A stretch of DNA of 64,000 nucleotides from Taudactylus pleione (taxonomy: Eukaryota > Chordata > Amphibia > Anura > Myobatrachidae), in NCBI GenBank assembly GCA_031769625.1, contig JAUIMM010000202.1, positions 11,580,001 to 11,644,000 of the forward strand, read 5' to 3'. A model generated the notes under the pieces. The model saw only the letters and a list, made by a program, of their open reading frames with translations. It had not been told where the DNA came from and made no database searches. The position numbers were made by a program, and so were the translations under genes. Positions 45,358 to 57,934 of the stretch are shown here, piece after piece. Numbering within the stretch: position 1 is the first letter of the stretch; every line of letters starts with the position of its first letter.

Positions 45358-46083
45358 TAGGGATGGACATCAGAAGCCCACCATCATATGATGGCAGTGC
45401 TTCCACCATTGAATCTTTCGATGCGATGGTAACTAACCATCGCATCAAAAGCATTAATGGTGAAAAAGAATAGTAAAGGGGCAGGGTTAGGGGAGGGGCT
45501 CAGACACAGTAAAAAAAAAAAACCTAGGCAAGGCAGGCAGGCAGAGCCAACTGAGGATGAGGAGGAGAAACACTGTCACTACCACGCTGCTGCTGCTGTG
45601 GGCACTTAAAGCAAAAAGGAAGTGAAGTGTAAAAAACATTATTAAATATACTTATAACACACAGAAAACGAACCTCTTACAGCACCAGCAAAGAAATCAC
45701 TCTCCATCTTTGCTGTGAAAACGTTGTTATCTATCACTCTGTGTGTCTATGAGTGACTGCTGCTGCTGGGCACACTGATTGGCTTTCACTGTCTCAGAGA
45801 GCCAATAAGAGCTAGCAGGGAGGGGTGGGAGGGACAGGTCTGAGGCAGTGAGAGACAGCCTCCAACGATCCCAGCAGCATGAGCCAGAAAGGTTATCAGA
45901 GGCAGAGACACAGCACACAGCAGCCATGGGAGGCATAGCTTTTAGTTTTTATAGAAATGAAGCCACCATCGAAACACCATTGAATGATTACCATTCGATG
46001 GCAGCAAACATCGGAATGCTGCCATCGAATGGTAAAACACTAAAATCAGAAGAAAAATCATCGACCATCGATGTCCATCCCTA
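45358..46083. mobile_element. 726-bp non-autonomous hAT
   Basis: The ends TAGGGATGGACATC and GATGTCCATCCCTA are perfect inverted repeats flanked by a perfect 8-bp duplication GTCTCCTT (45350-45357 and 46084-46091). Subterminal motifs rich in ATCGAATGGT/ACCATCG lie at both ends. The TAGGG...CCCTA termini are similar to the larger hAT elements at 38644 and 54179, so it could share their transposase. Confidence 0.93.
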
Positions 46084-46417
46084 GTCTCCTTACAACGGCC
46101 GCAGCTCTCCTCAACGCGTGCCAGTAAGACCCGCCCTCCTGTTCCGGACCTGTCACCTCAGGCTCTCCTCCCAGAGTCTCTCTTATAGTCGCCATCACGA
46201 GCCGGGCTCCTTCCCGCCAGCTGCATGCGCCGCTGAAAGCGCTCCCTCTCCCTGTGGTCAGTTGTCCCCTATGCTGCGGCTGCAGTACAAATGTCTCTGC
46301 CACGTGCCCATCATTCCTCACAGTCCAAAGAGGGCAGCCTGCTCCCCTGTGAGGGGTGGACACTTATAAATGAACTGGCAGTTCTCTTAATCCTGAAGAC
46401 CTGTGTATACAGTACAT

Positions 46418-46789
46418 CATACTTGCCGACAATCAGCTCCCTCCTTCCGGGAGGGAGCTGATTGTCGGCTAACAGCGGGGGGGTGTGGCCGGTCACTGAC
46501 AGCACATTGGGGCGGAGCCGGGGGCGTGCGATTGCGTCATCGTGGCCCCGCCCTCTCTTCACAGTGCCGTTATTTTTGCCATTGTGAAGCAGGGGGCGGG
46601 GCCACGATGACGCGATTCAGCGTGATTCGCGTCACCGGCTCCCCTGCTGCGGGGGTGTCAGGTTTATTCTGGGGGGTGGTTGGGAGGGATGGGGGATGCC
46701 GGGAGGCTTGCCTGCCTTTCCGAGGGGCCGGGAGCGGTACCCGAAAATCGGGAGGCTCCCGGCCAAATTTGGGAGGGTAGGCAAGCCTG
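46418..46789. mobile_element. 372-bp hAT-type MITE, GC-rich
   Basis: The ends CATACTTGCCGACAATC and GGGTAGGCAAGCCTG are flanked by a perfect 8-bp duplication CAGTACAT (46410-46417 and 46790-46797). A strong hairpin lies just inside the left end (AATCAGCTCCCTCCTTCCGG with its complement). The right half repeats GATGACGC-type motifs in inverted orientation. Confidence 0.88.
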
Positions 46790-46797
46790 CAGTACAT

Positions 46798-47109
46798 ACT
46801 GTATATGAACCAGCATTTCTTTAACTATTCAATGCAGTGTAAAGATATTAATTATTATCTCAATATAGACATTTTTTCAGTGTACATATATTAAACTATC
46901 CTTAAACCCAATATACATTATATTTGATATATATTTATTATATTACTGTTTACATCAATGAATTTGTAAATAACTACTTCCACATGGCTAGGTACTATTT
47001 ACTGGGGTATCACACAGGCCATGACAGGGTGACAGATGTACATAGCGCTGTGTTTCCAAAAACACTGGCACACAGGTAACAGTATTGCCAATCTAAGCGG
47101 GCAGCTCCA
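46798..47109. other. AT-rich spacer, no gene
   Basis: Short AT-rich sequence between two insertions; no repeat end or frame recognised. Confidence 0.5.
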
Positions 47110-47455
47110 CTTTTATTTCTATTGTGGTCATGTACTTTCATAAACTTTTCCGTAGTGCCTTCAGTTTATTGACCACCTGCTGCTGTGTCCTGTGGAAGCC
47201 GTGGGATTCCAGCATCTTTGCTATATTTTTGAAAACAATAGTGTCTTTGACTGTGTCTGTCATCTGTCTTCTTATTTCCTACTCACCCATTACAGCCAGC
47301 AACTTCCTCACCTCTTCATCAATGCAAATGGACATGGCTGTATTGGTTATACTGGTATTAAAGCCCTTTACTGCAGGAATGCTGTCTTTGGTTGTTGTCT
47401 GCAGTGTGCTGCGCGTGTGTTCATGGCTCTGGCTGCTGACATCATCAAGGGAGAC
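47110..47455 (-). pseudogene. Myb_DNA-bind_4-like domain pseudogene, cut by an hAT
   Basis: Read on the minus strand from the insertion point: SLDDVSSQSHEHTRSTLQ, then IDEEVRKLLAVMGE, a stop, EIRRQMTDTVKDTIVFKNIA, KMLESHGFHRTQQQVVNKLK and ALRKSL before another stop. The order EEVxxLLxxxG, FxxIAxxLxxxGxxRTxxQxxNKLKxLR is that of Myb/SANT-like (Myb_DNA-bind_4, trihelix-like) DNA-binding domains; the usual Trp before the acidic residues is replaced. The frame extends leftwards in the protein past the hAT into 48874-48930. It may be a host-gene relic or part of an old transposon. Confidence 0.65.
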
Positions 47456-48865
47456 CAGTGGCGTAACTAGGGTATTTGGAGCCCAGGGCAAATTTGAAAA
47501 GGGAGCCCCCCCCCATGTGCACGCGGCGAAGGTGCGCGCGTCAAAAAATGGGCGTGGTCACTTAAAAATGGGGCGTGTCAACATGACACACCCCTTTCTT
47601 TTCAAACTAAACATTCCTATCCATATGCACCTTAACCCCAGTAGTACCCCTTATACAGTACCCCCAGTATGCAGTTGTGGTCCCTCTCATGCAGGCCCAT
47701 AGTAGTGCCCCTTAAACAGTATCCCCATTAGTGGTCCCTCTTATACAGCCCCCAATTAGTTCCCCTTACTCAGTACCCCCAGTAGTGGCCCCCCAAATGC
47801 AGTGCCCCACGTAGTGTTCCCCCTTATGCAGTGCCCCCAGTAGCAGTCCCCACAATGCAGTGCGCCCAGTAGCGGTATCCCCTTATGCAGTGCCCTTTTA
47901 TATAGTGCCCCCAGCAGTAGTCCCCCCCATGCAGTTTTCCCAGTAGTGGTCCCCTTATGCAGGCACCCTGTAGTGATCCCCCCTATCTAGTGCCCCCTGT
48001 AGTGGTCCCCGCAGTGCCCCTAGCAGTAAGCCCCTTATATAGTGCCCCCAGCAGTAGTGTCCCCCCCTCCCATGCAGTGCCCCCAGTAGTGGTCCCCCTG
48101 ATGCAGGCTCCCAGTAGTGACCCCCCCCTATCCAGTGGTCCCCCCAAGTGCAGTGCCTCTAGTAATAGGCCCCTTTTAGAATGCCCCCAGTGGTAGTTCC
48201 CCCCAAGTAGTAGTCCCCAGTAGAGGTCCTCCCAATGGCACCCCCAGTAGTAGCCACACCTCCCCCAGTAAAGGTCCCCCCAGTAGTAGCCAACCCCTCC
48301 CTCGTTGTGCAGATAGGTTTAAAAATAAATATATATAAAAATATACTTACCTGATTCCACGCTGCTCCTGTCCGCGATGCCGCTCCCGCCCTCAAGTCCG
48401 CCCGGGCTGGCGCGCTCAGCATTATGGGACTGACGTCATGACGTCATGACGTCAGTCCCATTACCCACTGCAGGAGCCGGACGGAAGTCCGGCTCTTGCA
48501 GTGGGTGCTGCAGCAGTCAATGAGAGTCTATCTGACTCTCATTGGCTGCTGTTTAACACACGCATTGCCGCCAGCGCTGGCGGCGATGCGTGTGTTATGC
48601 ACAGCCTGAGCCCGCCTCCTGGCGCTATTGGGCAAGCGCTCAGGGGGAGGGAACGAGCTCAGGCGTGCAGCACAGGACCGGCGCTGGAAGCCTAGCGCCG
48701 TTCCTGTGCAAATGTGTAGCGCTGACCGCACTCATTGAGGTCGGCGCTACACTGGCTATCTAGGGCGGGCGGGCCGGTACCGTGGCCGGCGGCGCCCCCC
48801 TGCGCCGCCGATCCAACGGCGCCCAGGGCACAAACCCCGCTCGCCCTGCCCTAGTTACGCCACTG
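47456..48865. mobile_element. 1.41-kb non-autonomous hAT
   Basis: The ends CAGTGGCGTAACTAGGG and CCCTAGTTACGCCACTG are perfect 17-bp inverted repeats flanked by a perfect 8-bp duplication AGGGAGAC (47448-47455 and 48866-48873). Inside, 47637-48290 is a degenerate ~30-bp repeat (CAGTAGTGGTCCCC, TATGCAGTGCCCCC) and 48400-48760 is GC-rich with palindromes such as TGACGTCATGACGTCATGAC. No transposase. Confidence 0.95.
47637..48290 (+). repeat. Degenerate ~30-bp minisatellite in hAT
   Basis: About twenty diverged units of GTAGTGGTCCCCCTTATGCA plus GTGCCCCCA. Frames across it are not genes. Confidence 0.85.
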
Positions 48866-48904
48866 AGGGAGACACAGGAACATCCAATCAGTGTTGTTTG
48901 CTCA

Positions 48905-49036
48905 GTCCCAGGTTGGATAACCCGGGTAGGGCCCTTCACACTGCACTTCAGCCCAGCTTGTTCCCGTGTTCAACCCTGTTCCCCTGTTCAACCCGGCAAT
49001 ATCCTGGGTTATTTTTGCGATGTGAAAGGGGTATAA
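48905..49036. mobile_element. Short MITE remnant related to the TTA-flanked family
   Basis: GGGCCCTTCACACTGC on the left and GCGATGTGAAAGGGGTATAA on the right are imperfect inverted ends, about 115-130 bp apart, with CCCGGG and CCTGGGTTAT motifs inside. It resembles 34566-34757 in layout but is too short and diverged to fix ends. Confidence 0.4.
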
Positions 49037-50435
49037 GGAAACAAGCATAGCCTTATATTTTATAACCCTCACTGTTAAATAAATTTTATCAAGAGAAGAA
49101 AAGCTTTGCTTTTTGTCACTGGGAAATGCATTTTGAAATGCGTTATCCTATACCTGGCGAAGTGGGATCTGTGTAACCAGTATGGACATTTCACTGTTAC
49201 CCTGGGAAGTCTTTCATTGCGTGATAAATTTCATTAAGAATCTGTCCCAGAGAGGTCTATGGGAACTGCAATAAGGAGCTGCAGCACTAAATAAGTAAGC
49301 ACAGGAGAAATGTCTGATTCTTCTACTGTTAACCTTTTCATCGATTGAAAGAAGGTTATATTCTGTATGCACTGATCTTTTTATGGGCTATTTATTATTT
49401 ATCAGACATTTTACTAAATAAATAACAGAGAAAATCATAATTGAGCGCTTCCATTTATCTGAGTTATTTATCCAATTTTCTTGATGGGACAAGGCATCTG
49501 ACATAAAGCTTTCCCAGCAATGCACTTTCCCCATTGTGAAGTCTCTTTACATTAGCTTAATGCTGCGGTAAAATATTACCAGCGCTAGTCGGCATCTTGT
49601 CCTGTTGGGCTACTCCTGTCGGGATTTGGATCGGTGCTATTTCATACCCATTCCTGTGTATGCAGCCGCTGTCACTGACATGCCCATTAAACTGACCATT
49701 GTTGCGTGCATTATTAGCCACCTTGTAGTCACTGCAAAGGAGCGCCCTGAACTTTTCCACAACATGCGCTGTATTCGTTTTTTGGGATTTTCACGCATAC
49801 GCAATTGCAAAATTTGATCAACAGTGTGAACAAACATGGGCATTCCCAGCGGCTCTGAATCAGGACCTCTGTCCTTTATCCTACTGTACCTCAATCTGTT
49901 ATTGCCCATCTCTAGACCCAACACAACGCAATAATATACATTTTCTATAGTAAAAAAACATAAAACTAAAGGGTAAAAGAACTCTCTGTTGGAGAAAGTA
50001 ATGAGAAAAAAAAACATTAAAAGTCCCCCTTCCTTTTCTATAAGGCATTTGCACAACAATAGGAAATCAGCGTGATTGCTTATTTCCTTTCCTGGATATA
50101 GTGATCTCTGAACTCTACAATGCAATTATTCTGAAGGAAACTTTACTCATAGCTGGGCACAAATAAAGCCCAAGGTCACAAGATTTGTAGGTGGAGGATA
50201 GACAGATTTTCAATCTGTTTGTTTATTGGACACTGAACTATTTTAATTACTTTAGTTCTCAAAGCTATTATTTTTCTTTTTTAATTAGCATTTATTTTTC
50301 AAATAACTCATAAACTCATATGCAAAAAAACTTCTGAGGGTTGGTTTGGGTAGGAACAGACGTGGGAGGATGAAGGGGAGAAAGAGATACGGCAGTGGAT
50401 GATGGGCCCGAAGGCGAGGACAGGAATAGAATGTT
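49037..50435. other. No gene recognised
   Basis: AT-rich DNA. A lone Harbinger-type right end (GCGGCTCTGAATCAGGACC) lies near 49849-49867 without a matching left end found. A 162-codon minus-strand frame (50125-49637) crosses that repeat end and has no recognisable domain. Confidence 0.4.
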
Positions 50436-50439
50436 TTTA

Positions 50440-51400
50440 TTAAACAGCAGGTTGGAATGAAATCTGTAGATGATAATAATTAATGAATGAGCAGAATCGG
50501 ACTGGGACCAATGATGCCTGATTGAGAGCTGGATCAGTTTGAGACCGATATTGATGATTTAGAGAACTTGATGGATTTGAATCTGATGTTGAAGAATTGA
50601 TGAACTTGGGGCCTGATTCACTACAGATCACAATATTGCGTATGCATGCAGTTCAACTGCGATAGCAAGCCACCCCACTGCGATCGGAATGCAAACTCAG
50701 CATTACATAAGGACGCCCACTTTACTATATGCACATCTGTAATACTTAGAAAAATAGCGAAACCATCGGTAAAATTGAGTAACATTGGACTCATACGGAC
50801 AGTTGCACAAGCCCTGACCTTACTCAGAATTTCCTAACAGCCACGCACCCTATGAGACCTCACACTGCGTATGGCTACTCAGTGGATAATTTATGCACAC
50901 CGCTGCATCAGTATTGAAACGCACCGGCACTTCTGCGTTTGCACGACCACCACCCGTCACCACCCCCAAATGGCACTTCCTGTCAATCACTCTACAATGG
51001 GTCTGCATAGCCTCTGCGATCGCAGTCCCGATTGCAATAGCTAGTTTGCGCACATGCACTGCAATGTATACACATAACACAACAATCGGCTGACTGCGTG
51101 CGTATTAGCAACTGCGATCCTTGCTGAATCCTTGATCGGTTTCAGACTGATGTTGAAGAATTGAAGAACTTAATTGATATGAGTCCAATATTAATGCATT
51201 CATGAACTTGATCAGTTGGGACTGATCTTAATGCATTAAAGAACTTAATTGATAAGAGTCCGATGTCGATGAATTGATGAACTTGATCAGTTGGGACCGA
51301 TGTTGATTAATTGAATAACGACCAGTTGGAACCGATGTTGATGAATTGAGGAACTTAACTGATAAGAGCTCAATGTTGGAAGCTTCAGATGAGACCAATG
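50440..51400 (-). repeat. Degenerate ~37-bp minisatellite, split by a MITE
   Basis: Variants of GATGAACTTGATCAGTTGGG followed by ACCGATGTTGATGAATT recur on both sides of the MITE at 50609-51131. Divergence is high, so the array is old. Serine-rich frames on the minus strand are artefacts. Confidence 0.8.
50609..51131. mobile_element. 523-bp Harbinger-type MITE, TTG duplication
   Basis: It starts GGGCCTGATTCACTACAG and ends with a degenerate AACTGCGATCCTTGCTGAATCC, flanked by TTG (50606-50608 and 51132-51134). It is colinear with the interrupted element at 38572-42671. Non-coding. Confidence 0.88.
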
Positions 51401-53525
51401 ATTGGAGGTATTGGCTGGAACTGATGGTGACTGTAAGAACAAGTCTCAGTGGTAAAAACCAGACTGGTGTGTGCAAGATGGTATAGGAGATTTGTTTACC
51501 AGATATAGGTAGTCGATATAACGGACTGGGATTGTTCAGATACATAGTACCTGGGAGCTCAGCACTGAGCTGTAACTTCAGCAAGAAGCGACGTTGTACT
51601 GGCAACAGAGGCCGGTCTGGAAATGGAATTTATAGAGGAGGATCCCCAGGGATTGGATTCTGCGATCAGCTGGTCTGAGAGCAGCGCTCTGAGTGGTGGA
51701 AGAGCATCAGGTGACAGAGTCCAACATAGCTGCGGCCATACTGTTGTTTAGGAGGGAACTCTGGCGTGCAGCCTGTGTACCATCAGGGAAGACATGCAGT
51801 GAGCAAGGGGCTGCAGAGAGCCATCTCCATGCTCAGTAACAGAACACTGAGCGGACGGGGTAGGAGCAGCACAGACAGACCTTAGCACAAGCCAGGAGCG
51901 ATGTACAGCATGAGCAGGTCTCTGTGCTATCCTGGACAGGCATCGAACAGGTAAGAAAGTGGTTTTAATAGTCCAGAGCGTGACAATGTCTTTATTTTTA
52001 TGTCTTCCACAATAAGTAGAAAAGGCCCATACAAGAAAAGTTCCTTCCAATGGGAGTGATAGGTGTAGGCCCAAAATATAAAGGGTGACATATGAAGAAC
52101 AGGACAATAATTGATTTATTCTCTCAGTTATAGGGAATATTTATGAAAAGGCAAATCAAATATTTTTTCCAGTTGGAAACAATGGGAATAGTATTACTAG
52201 ATTTTTGTAATGCTCTTACTCAATGTCCTCTATTTACATATCATATCTTCCAGGGGAAGACATTACTATTGATATTCACAAGACTGCTATGAGCTTGATT
52301 AGCAAAGTGGCCTCTTCAACTATGTCAGGTTGCTAGCAAATCAATTAATATTATGTGCTGTTCATCATTATTATGTAATAGAGTGGTTCTCTGTGGGTGT
52401 TAGCCTGGACTCTTTTAGCATTATGGCCAGTTATCTAAGTACCATTGGGGAACATCCTCTATCAGGTGTAGCTGTCCTCTTATTAGAAAACAATTGGTTC
52501 TGTAGACCCTCCTCTATTGTACCTCAGGAACTTCTTTTCTGTTACACCAGTACTGGTGATACTTCCTGCTGACACAGCAGTGTTCCTGTGTGTGTCTATT
52601 GTTGTTACCTGGATTTTTCTTTTTTCTCCTCACTTGACCTTGGTTTGTTAATGATTTCTGCTTTCATTGCCACCTCCCTTGACCTCTGCTTGTTACTGTA
52701 GTCTGCTTTGCTCATTTGATGCCTTGACCTCTGCTTTTTTACTGGATTCTGCTTTTGCTGGCTGTCTGCCCATGACCTCAGACTAGTTACTGACCTAGAT
52801 TGGCCAACTACAAGACCTCGGCCTTGGATTATTTACGGAACTGAGCCTTATATGTTTGTCCCATATGTAAGCCATCAGTATCCAGCACTTACATATACCC
52901 TTACCACATGTATTACACTAGTTTCACTAATTTCTTCAGCGTCCAGCCCATCAAAGTTCCCTCAGCAATAGTCCATAATATCTTGAACACCTGGGGGCAT
53001 CCAAGTACCAGTGAGAGTATTGAGCTAAGTGGCTTACTTTAGGTGAAGACCTCATGAATTAGTCCTATGAATCTCATTTTCTCTTCATGGGTATTGCCCT
53101 AACAATGCGTGGGTTTTTATACTGATATAGAGAATTGTCAGAGTGATTTGGAGAAACAGTGGTCACTTCCAATTTTGCCAGAGGAGAAATCATTTCTAGC
53201 TATAACTCTATGATCCCTACTAGGAACCTATAAATTGATGGTATTGTCTATATATTGAGTATAGGTCACAAAAACATATTTGGTGTTATATGGAGAAAAA
53301 TCGAGTTAGCCTTGCACCATGACATTTTTTTAGCATATAAAAGCCAACTTGCTTTCTTTTGTATGCCAAATGAAGTAGACATGCCAATTTACACAGTCAT
53401 CTTCTCTTTGAGAAATTATTTATTATGTTTCAATATTATTTTACAGTAGCCCTAATTTGACATGTGGTATATTTCTTAGCAACAATATGTGTAAGTAAAT
53501 ATGTACATTAGAAAAAGCTCACAGA
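51401..53525. other. No gene recognised; degenerate repeats
   Basis: 52640-52860 carries a weak 50-60-bp repeat (TTGACCTCTGCTTGTTACTG with CTGCTTTTGCTGGC-type segments). The rest is unassigned; the 119-codon minus frame at 52107-51748 has no recognisable domain. Confidence 0.4.
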
Positions 53526-53533
53526 TCCAGGAG

Positions 53534-53915
53534 CATACCTCCCAACTGTCTGGCATTTAGCGGGACAGTCCCGTTTTTCTGGGACTGTCCCGCTGTCCCG
53601 CCCGCAGGCCGCAGTGTCCCGCGGTGGGGGGGAAGTTGGGGGAAGCATACACGCTGCTCTGCTATGCAGAGCAGCATGTATGCAGAGCTAGAATAGACGC
53701 TGTGCACATGCGCACAGCATCTATTCAGAGTACGGGGGGAAGCCCGGGGGCTGCCCAGCATCTCGGAGATGCTGGGCACGCCCCATTAGTGATGTAAACA
53801 GGGCGTGTCATCAGACCACGCCCCCTTTACAATTAGGCCAGGCCCCTCTTTCGGGCACGCACGCCTTCGGTGCGCGCAGGTCCCGACTCCCTCCCAACAA
53901 ATGTTGGGAGGTATG
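53534..53915. mobile_element. 382-bp hAT-like MITE with CATACCTCCCAAC ends
   Basis: The ends CATACCTCCCAAC and GTTGGGAGGTATG are perfect 13-bp inverted repeats. CAGGAG flanks both sides (53528-53533 and 53916-53921). Internal hairpins are GC-rich (GGGACAGTCCC, CAGAGCAG). The family link to 46418-46789 and 10407-10707 is by end similarity. Confidence 0.8.
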
Positions 53916-54893
53916 CAGGAGTACAGAAACTGCTTTAGACATAATTGAGGTCCCTTCAAGAAAACGATCCCTCCTAAATGTATTGGCTACCCCTGTATTG
54001 GGCCCTAGTTTAAAAACTCTTAGAGCCTGATTCAGAGTTGCATCCTATGTCAAAGTTGTTCACAGTTGAGGAAATATATTTTGTGCAGTTTCTAAAGATG
54101 CACCAAGCGGTATTTGAGTGTCTAAAGATGCTGAAAGTGGGCGTTTCAGTACTTGTACATTCAGAAGCATGTATATATTAGGGGTGTGCACCGGCCACTT
54201 TTCGTGTTTTGGTTTTGGATCTGGATCTTTCTTCGTGTTTTGGATCTGGATTAGTTTTGCCAAAACCACCCTTCCGTGTTTTGGGTTCTGGGTTTTGTGT
54301 TTTGGATCTGTATTTTTTTGAAAAAAAGCATAAAAACAGCTAAAATCACAGAATTTGTAGGTTTTTCTGCTCCTATGCTATTATTAACCTCAATAACCTT
54401 AATTTCCACTCATTTCCAGTCTATTCTGAACACCTCACACCTCACAATAGTGTTTTTATGTCCAAAAGGTTGCACCGAGGTAGCTGGATGACTATGCTAA
54501 GCGACACGAGTGGGCGGCACAAACACGTGACCCATCTAGGCGTGATACTGCAGTGGCAGACAGGATGGCAGTTTGAAAAACTAGGCCCCAAACTGTACAT
54601 AATGCAAAGAAAAAAAAGAGGTGCAAGATGGAATTGTCCTTGGGCCCTCCCACCCACCCTTATGTTGTATAAACAGGACATGCACACTTTAACAAACCAA
54701 TCATTTCAGCGCCAGGGTCTGCCACACAACTGTGGCTGAAATGATTGATTCGTTTGGGCCCCCACAAAACAAGCTGGCAATTAATGTGTCCCTGCACAAA
54801 CTGGCTCTACGGAGGCAAGATGTCATCCTCATCCTCCTCATCCACCGATTCCTCACCCTCTTCAGTGTGTACATCCTCATCCTCACAAAGTAT

Positions 54894-57800
54894 TTACTCG
54901 TCTCCTCTTGAATCCACCACCACAGGTCCCTCTGTACGTTCTGGAGGCTGGTCTCCCTGGAAGAGCTGATAATTAATTTTGATGAACATCATCTTCTCCA
55001 CATTCTGTGGAAGCAACCTCCTACGCCTTTCGCTGACAAGGTTCCCGGCTGCACTAAACAATCTTTCGGAGTACACACTGGAGGGGGGTAACTCAGGTAA
55101 AATAGAGCCAGTTTGTACAGGAGCCTCCAAATTGCCTCTTTTTCCTGCCAGTACAGGTATGGACTGTCTGACATGCCTACTTGGATGCTGTCACCGATGT
55201 AATCCTCCACCATTCTGTCAATAGTGACAGTATCATATGCAGTGACAGTAGACATGTCAGAAATTGTTGCCAGGTCCTTCAGTCCAGACCAGATGTCCAA
55301 ACTTGGTCCTGCCTGCCCTGCATCACCGCCAGCGGGTTGCTTAGGATACCTAAGTTTTTTCCTGGCAGCCCCAGTTGCGGGAGAAAATGAAGAAGGAGCT
55401 GTTGACGTGTCACGTTCCGCTTCAGCTGACAGTGTGTTCACCAGCAGGTCTTTGCACCTCTGCAGGCTTGTGTCGGCCGGAAAGAGAGACACCACATAGG
55501 CTTTAAACCTAGGATCGAGCACGGTGGCCAAAATGTAGTGGTCTGATTTCAACAGATTGACCACCCTGGAATCCTGGCAAAGCGAATGAAGGGCTTCATC
55601 CACAAGTCCCACATGCCGAGCGGAATCGCTCCGTCTTAGCTCCTCCTTCACTTTCTCCAGCTGCTTCTGCAAAAGCCTGATGAGGGGAATGACCTGACTC
55701 AAGCTGGCAGTGTCTGAACTGACTTCACGTGTGGCAAGTTCGAAGGGCTGGAGAACCTTGCACAACACGGAAATCATTCTCCACTGTGCTTGAGTCAGGT
55801 GCATACCCCCTCCTTTGCCTATGTCATAGGTGGATGTATAGGCTTGAATGGCCTTTTGCTGCTCCTCCATCCTCTGAAGCATATAGAGGGTTGAGTTCCA
55901 CCGCGTCACAACCTCTTGCTTCAGGTGATGGCGGGGCAGGTTCAAGAGTGTTTGCTGGCGCTCCAGTCTTCGGCACGCAGTCGCTGAATGGCGAAAGTGG
56001 CCTGAAATTTTTCGGGCCACCCAAAGCGTCTCCTGCACGCCCCTGTCGCTTTTCAGAAAATTCTGCACCACCAAGTTTATTGTGTGAGCAAAACATGGGA
56101 CGTGCTGGAATTTGCCCAGATGTAATGCCCGCACAATATTGGTGGCATTGTCAGATATCACAAATCCCCAGGAGAGTCTAAGTGGGGTAAGCCACTGGGC
56201 GATGATTTCCCTCAGTTTCTCTAAGAGGTTGTCGGCGGTGTGCCTCTTACTGAAACCGGTGATACACAGCGTAGCCTGCCTTGGAACGAGCTGGCGTTTC
56301 TGAGATGCTGCGACTGGTGACGCTGCTGCTGTTGCTGCGTAAGGTGATACATCTACCCAGTGGGCTGTCACAGTCATATAGTCCTTAGTCTGCCCTGTTC
56401 CACTTGTCCACTTGTCCACATGTCCGTGGTTAAGTGGACATTGGGTACAACGGCATTTTTCAGGACACTGAGGACACTTTTTCTGACGTTTCTGTACAGT
56501 CTCGGTATCGCCTGCCTAGTGAAGTGTAATCTAGACAGGATTTGGAACCGGGGACACACTACCTCCAGCAATTGTCTAAATCCACTAATGCACTAATGGG
56601 GGATACCGGACGCACGTCTAACACCAACATAGCAGTCAAGGCCTCAGTTATACGTTTTGCTTCAGGAAGACTGCTGTCGTACTTCATCCTCCTCGCTAAG
56701 GACTGTTGGAGGGTCAATTGTTTAGTAAAAGTAGTGGTGTTCCTACTTCCTCTCTGGGATGATGAACGACTCCCAGCAGCAGCAACAGCAGCAGCGGCAG
56801 CAGGAGGCGTAGCAATGCAGGATCCTCCGGAGGAATCCGGGATAGGAGAGTCAGTCATGCCAGTCACATGGCCTGCAGGACTACTTCCGATCCTGACTAA
56901 GGAGGAAATTGACGAGGAGGGAGTTGATGGTGTGGTTTGCAGGCGCTTGGATACAACAGGACAACGGGATTTAGGTGTCCCTGGACTGCTTACGGTCTTA
57001 GCCAAAGTTTCCGAACTTGACAGTAACTTATTATGAACGCGCTGCAGGTGCCGTATAAAGGAGGATGTTCCTAGGTGGTTAACGTCCCTACCCCTACGTA
57101 TTCCACCTTTACATAAGGTACATATGGCAAGACAGTTGTTGTCCGGATTTGGATAGAAATATTGCCAGACCAAAGAGGTGGAATGTTTGGTCTTCTGCCC
57201 AGACATGACCGTGATGGGCTTTTTCATCCCACGGACAACAACTGTCTCCCCCGGAGCCTGATTTAAACAAACCACATCACCATCAGAATCCTCCTCGCCA
57301 ACTTCCTCCTCAGCGCCAGCTACACCAGTATCCTCATCCTGTTGTACTTCAACAGTGACATCTTCAATTTGCATATCAGCAAGTGGACTGTGGGTGCTCC
57401 TTTCAGCACTTGCAGGGGGCGTGCAAATGGTGGAAAGAGCCACCTCTTCCTGTCCAGTGCTGGGAAGGTCAGGCATCGCAACCACCACCACACTTGGACT
57501 CTCCTTGGGGATTTGTGATATCTTCTTAGAAAGCACAGTTCTTCGCTGTGCTTTTGCCAGCTTAACTCTTTTGATTTTTTTAGTGGGAGGAGGGCTTCCA
57601 TCGTCATGTGAAGCTGAACCACTAGTCATGAACATACTAGGGATCGACCTTAGCCGTTCCTTGCCACTCCGTGTCGTAAATGGCATATTGGCAAGTTTAC
57701 ATTTCTCTTCAGCTGATTTAAATGTTTTTTTCAAGGTCATTTTCCTGAACTTTGTCATTTGGGATTGTATGTGCCCTCTATTATGACATTGGGCATCGGC

Positions 57801-57929
57801 CTTGGCAGACGACGTTGATGGCATGTTATCGTCTATGTCATGACTAGTGGCAGCAGCTTCAGCACTAGGAGGAAGTGGTTCTTGATCTTTCTCTATTTTA
57901 TTTTTATCGGAGAAAGTTTGGTCCTCCAT
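54894..57929 (-). pseudogene. hAT transposase (BED finger, RNase-H-like, hATC), three frame breaks
   Basis: The minus-strand reading starts MEDQTFSDKNKIEKDQ at 57929. Residues ~240-300 hold a BED finger (LVWQYFYPNPDNNCLAICTLC, LGTSSFIRHLQRVH). The linker runs to LTAMLVLDVRPVSPISAL, where a one-base shift near 56583 moves to FRQLLEVVCPRF and HLTTDMWTSG with the first acidic residue. A tandem 8-base duplication (TGGACAAG) near 56405 shifts frame again. The next frame carries ISDNATNIVRA and CFAHTINLVV, VTRWNSTLYML, and ATVLDPRFKAYVVSLF. A third shift in a C-run near 55090 precedes the hATC block SVYSERLFSAAGNLVSERRR, ending DSRGDE and a stop. Total size and domain order are those of a complete ZBED-type hAT transposase, so decay is recent and limited. 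Confidence 0.93.
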
Positions 57930-57934
57930 TTATG

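Noticed and set aside
45165..46380. GC-rich flanks of an hAT considered as a promoter/first exon
   Set aside because: No consistent frame, splice site or core promoter could be supported.
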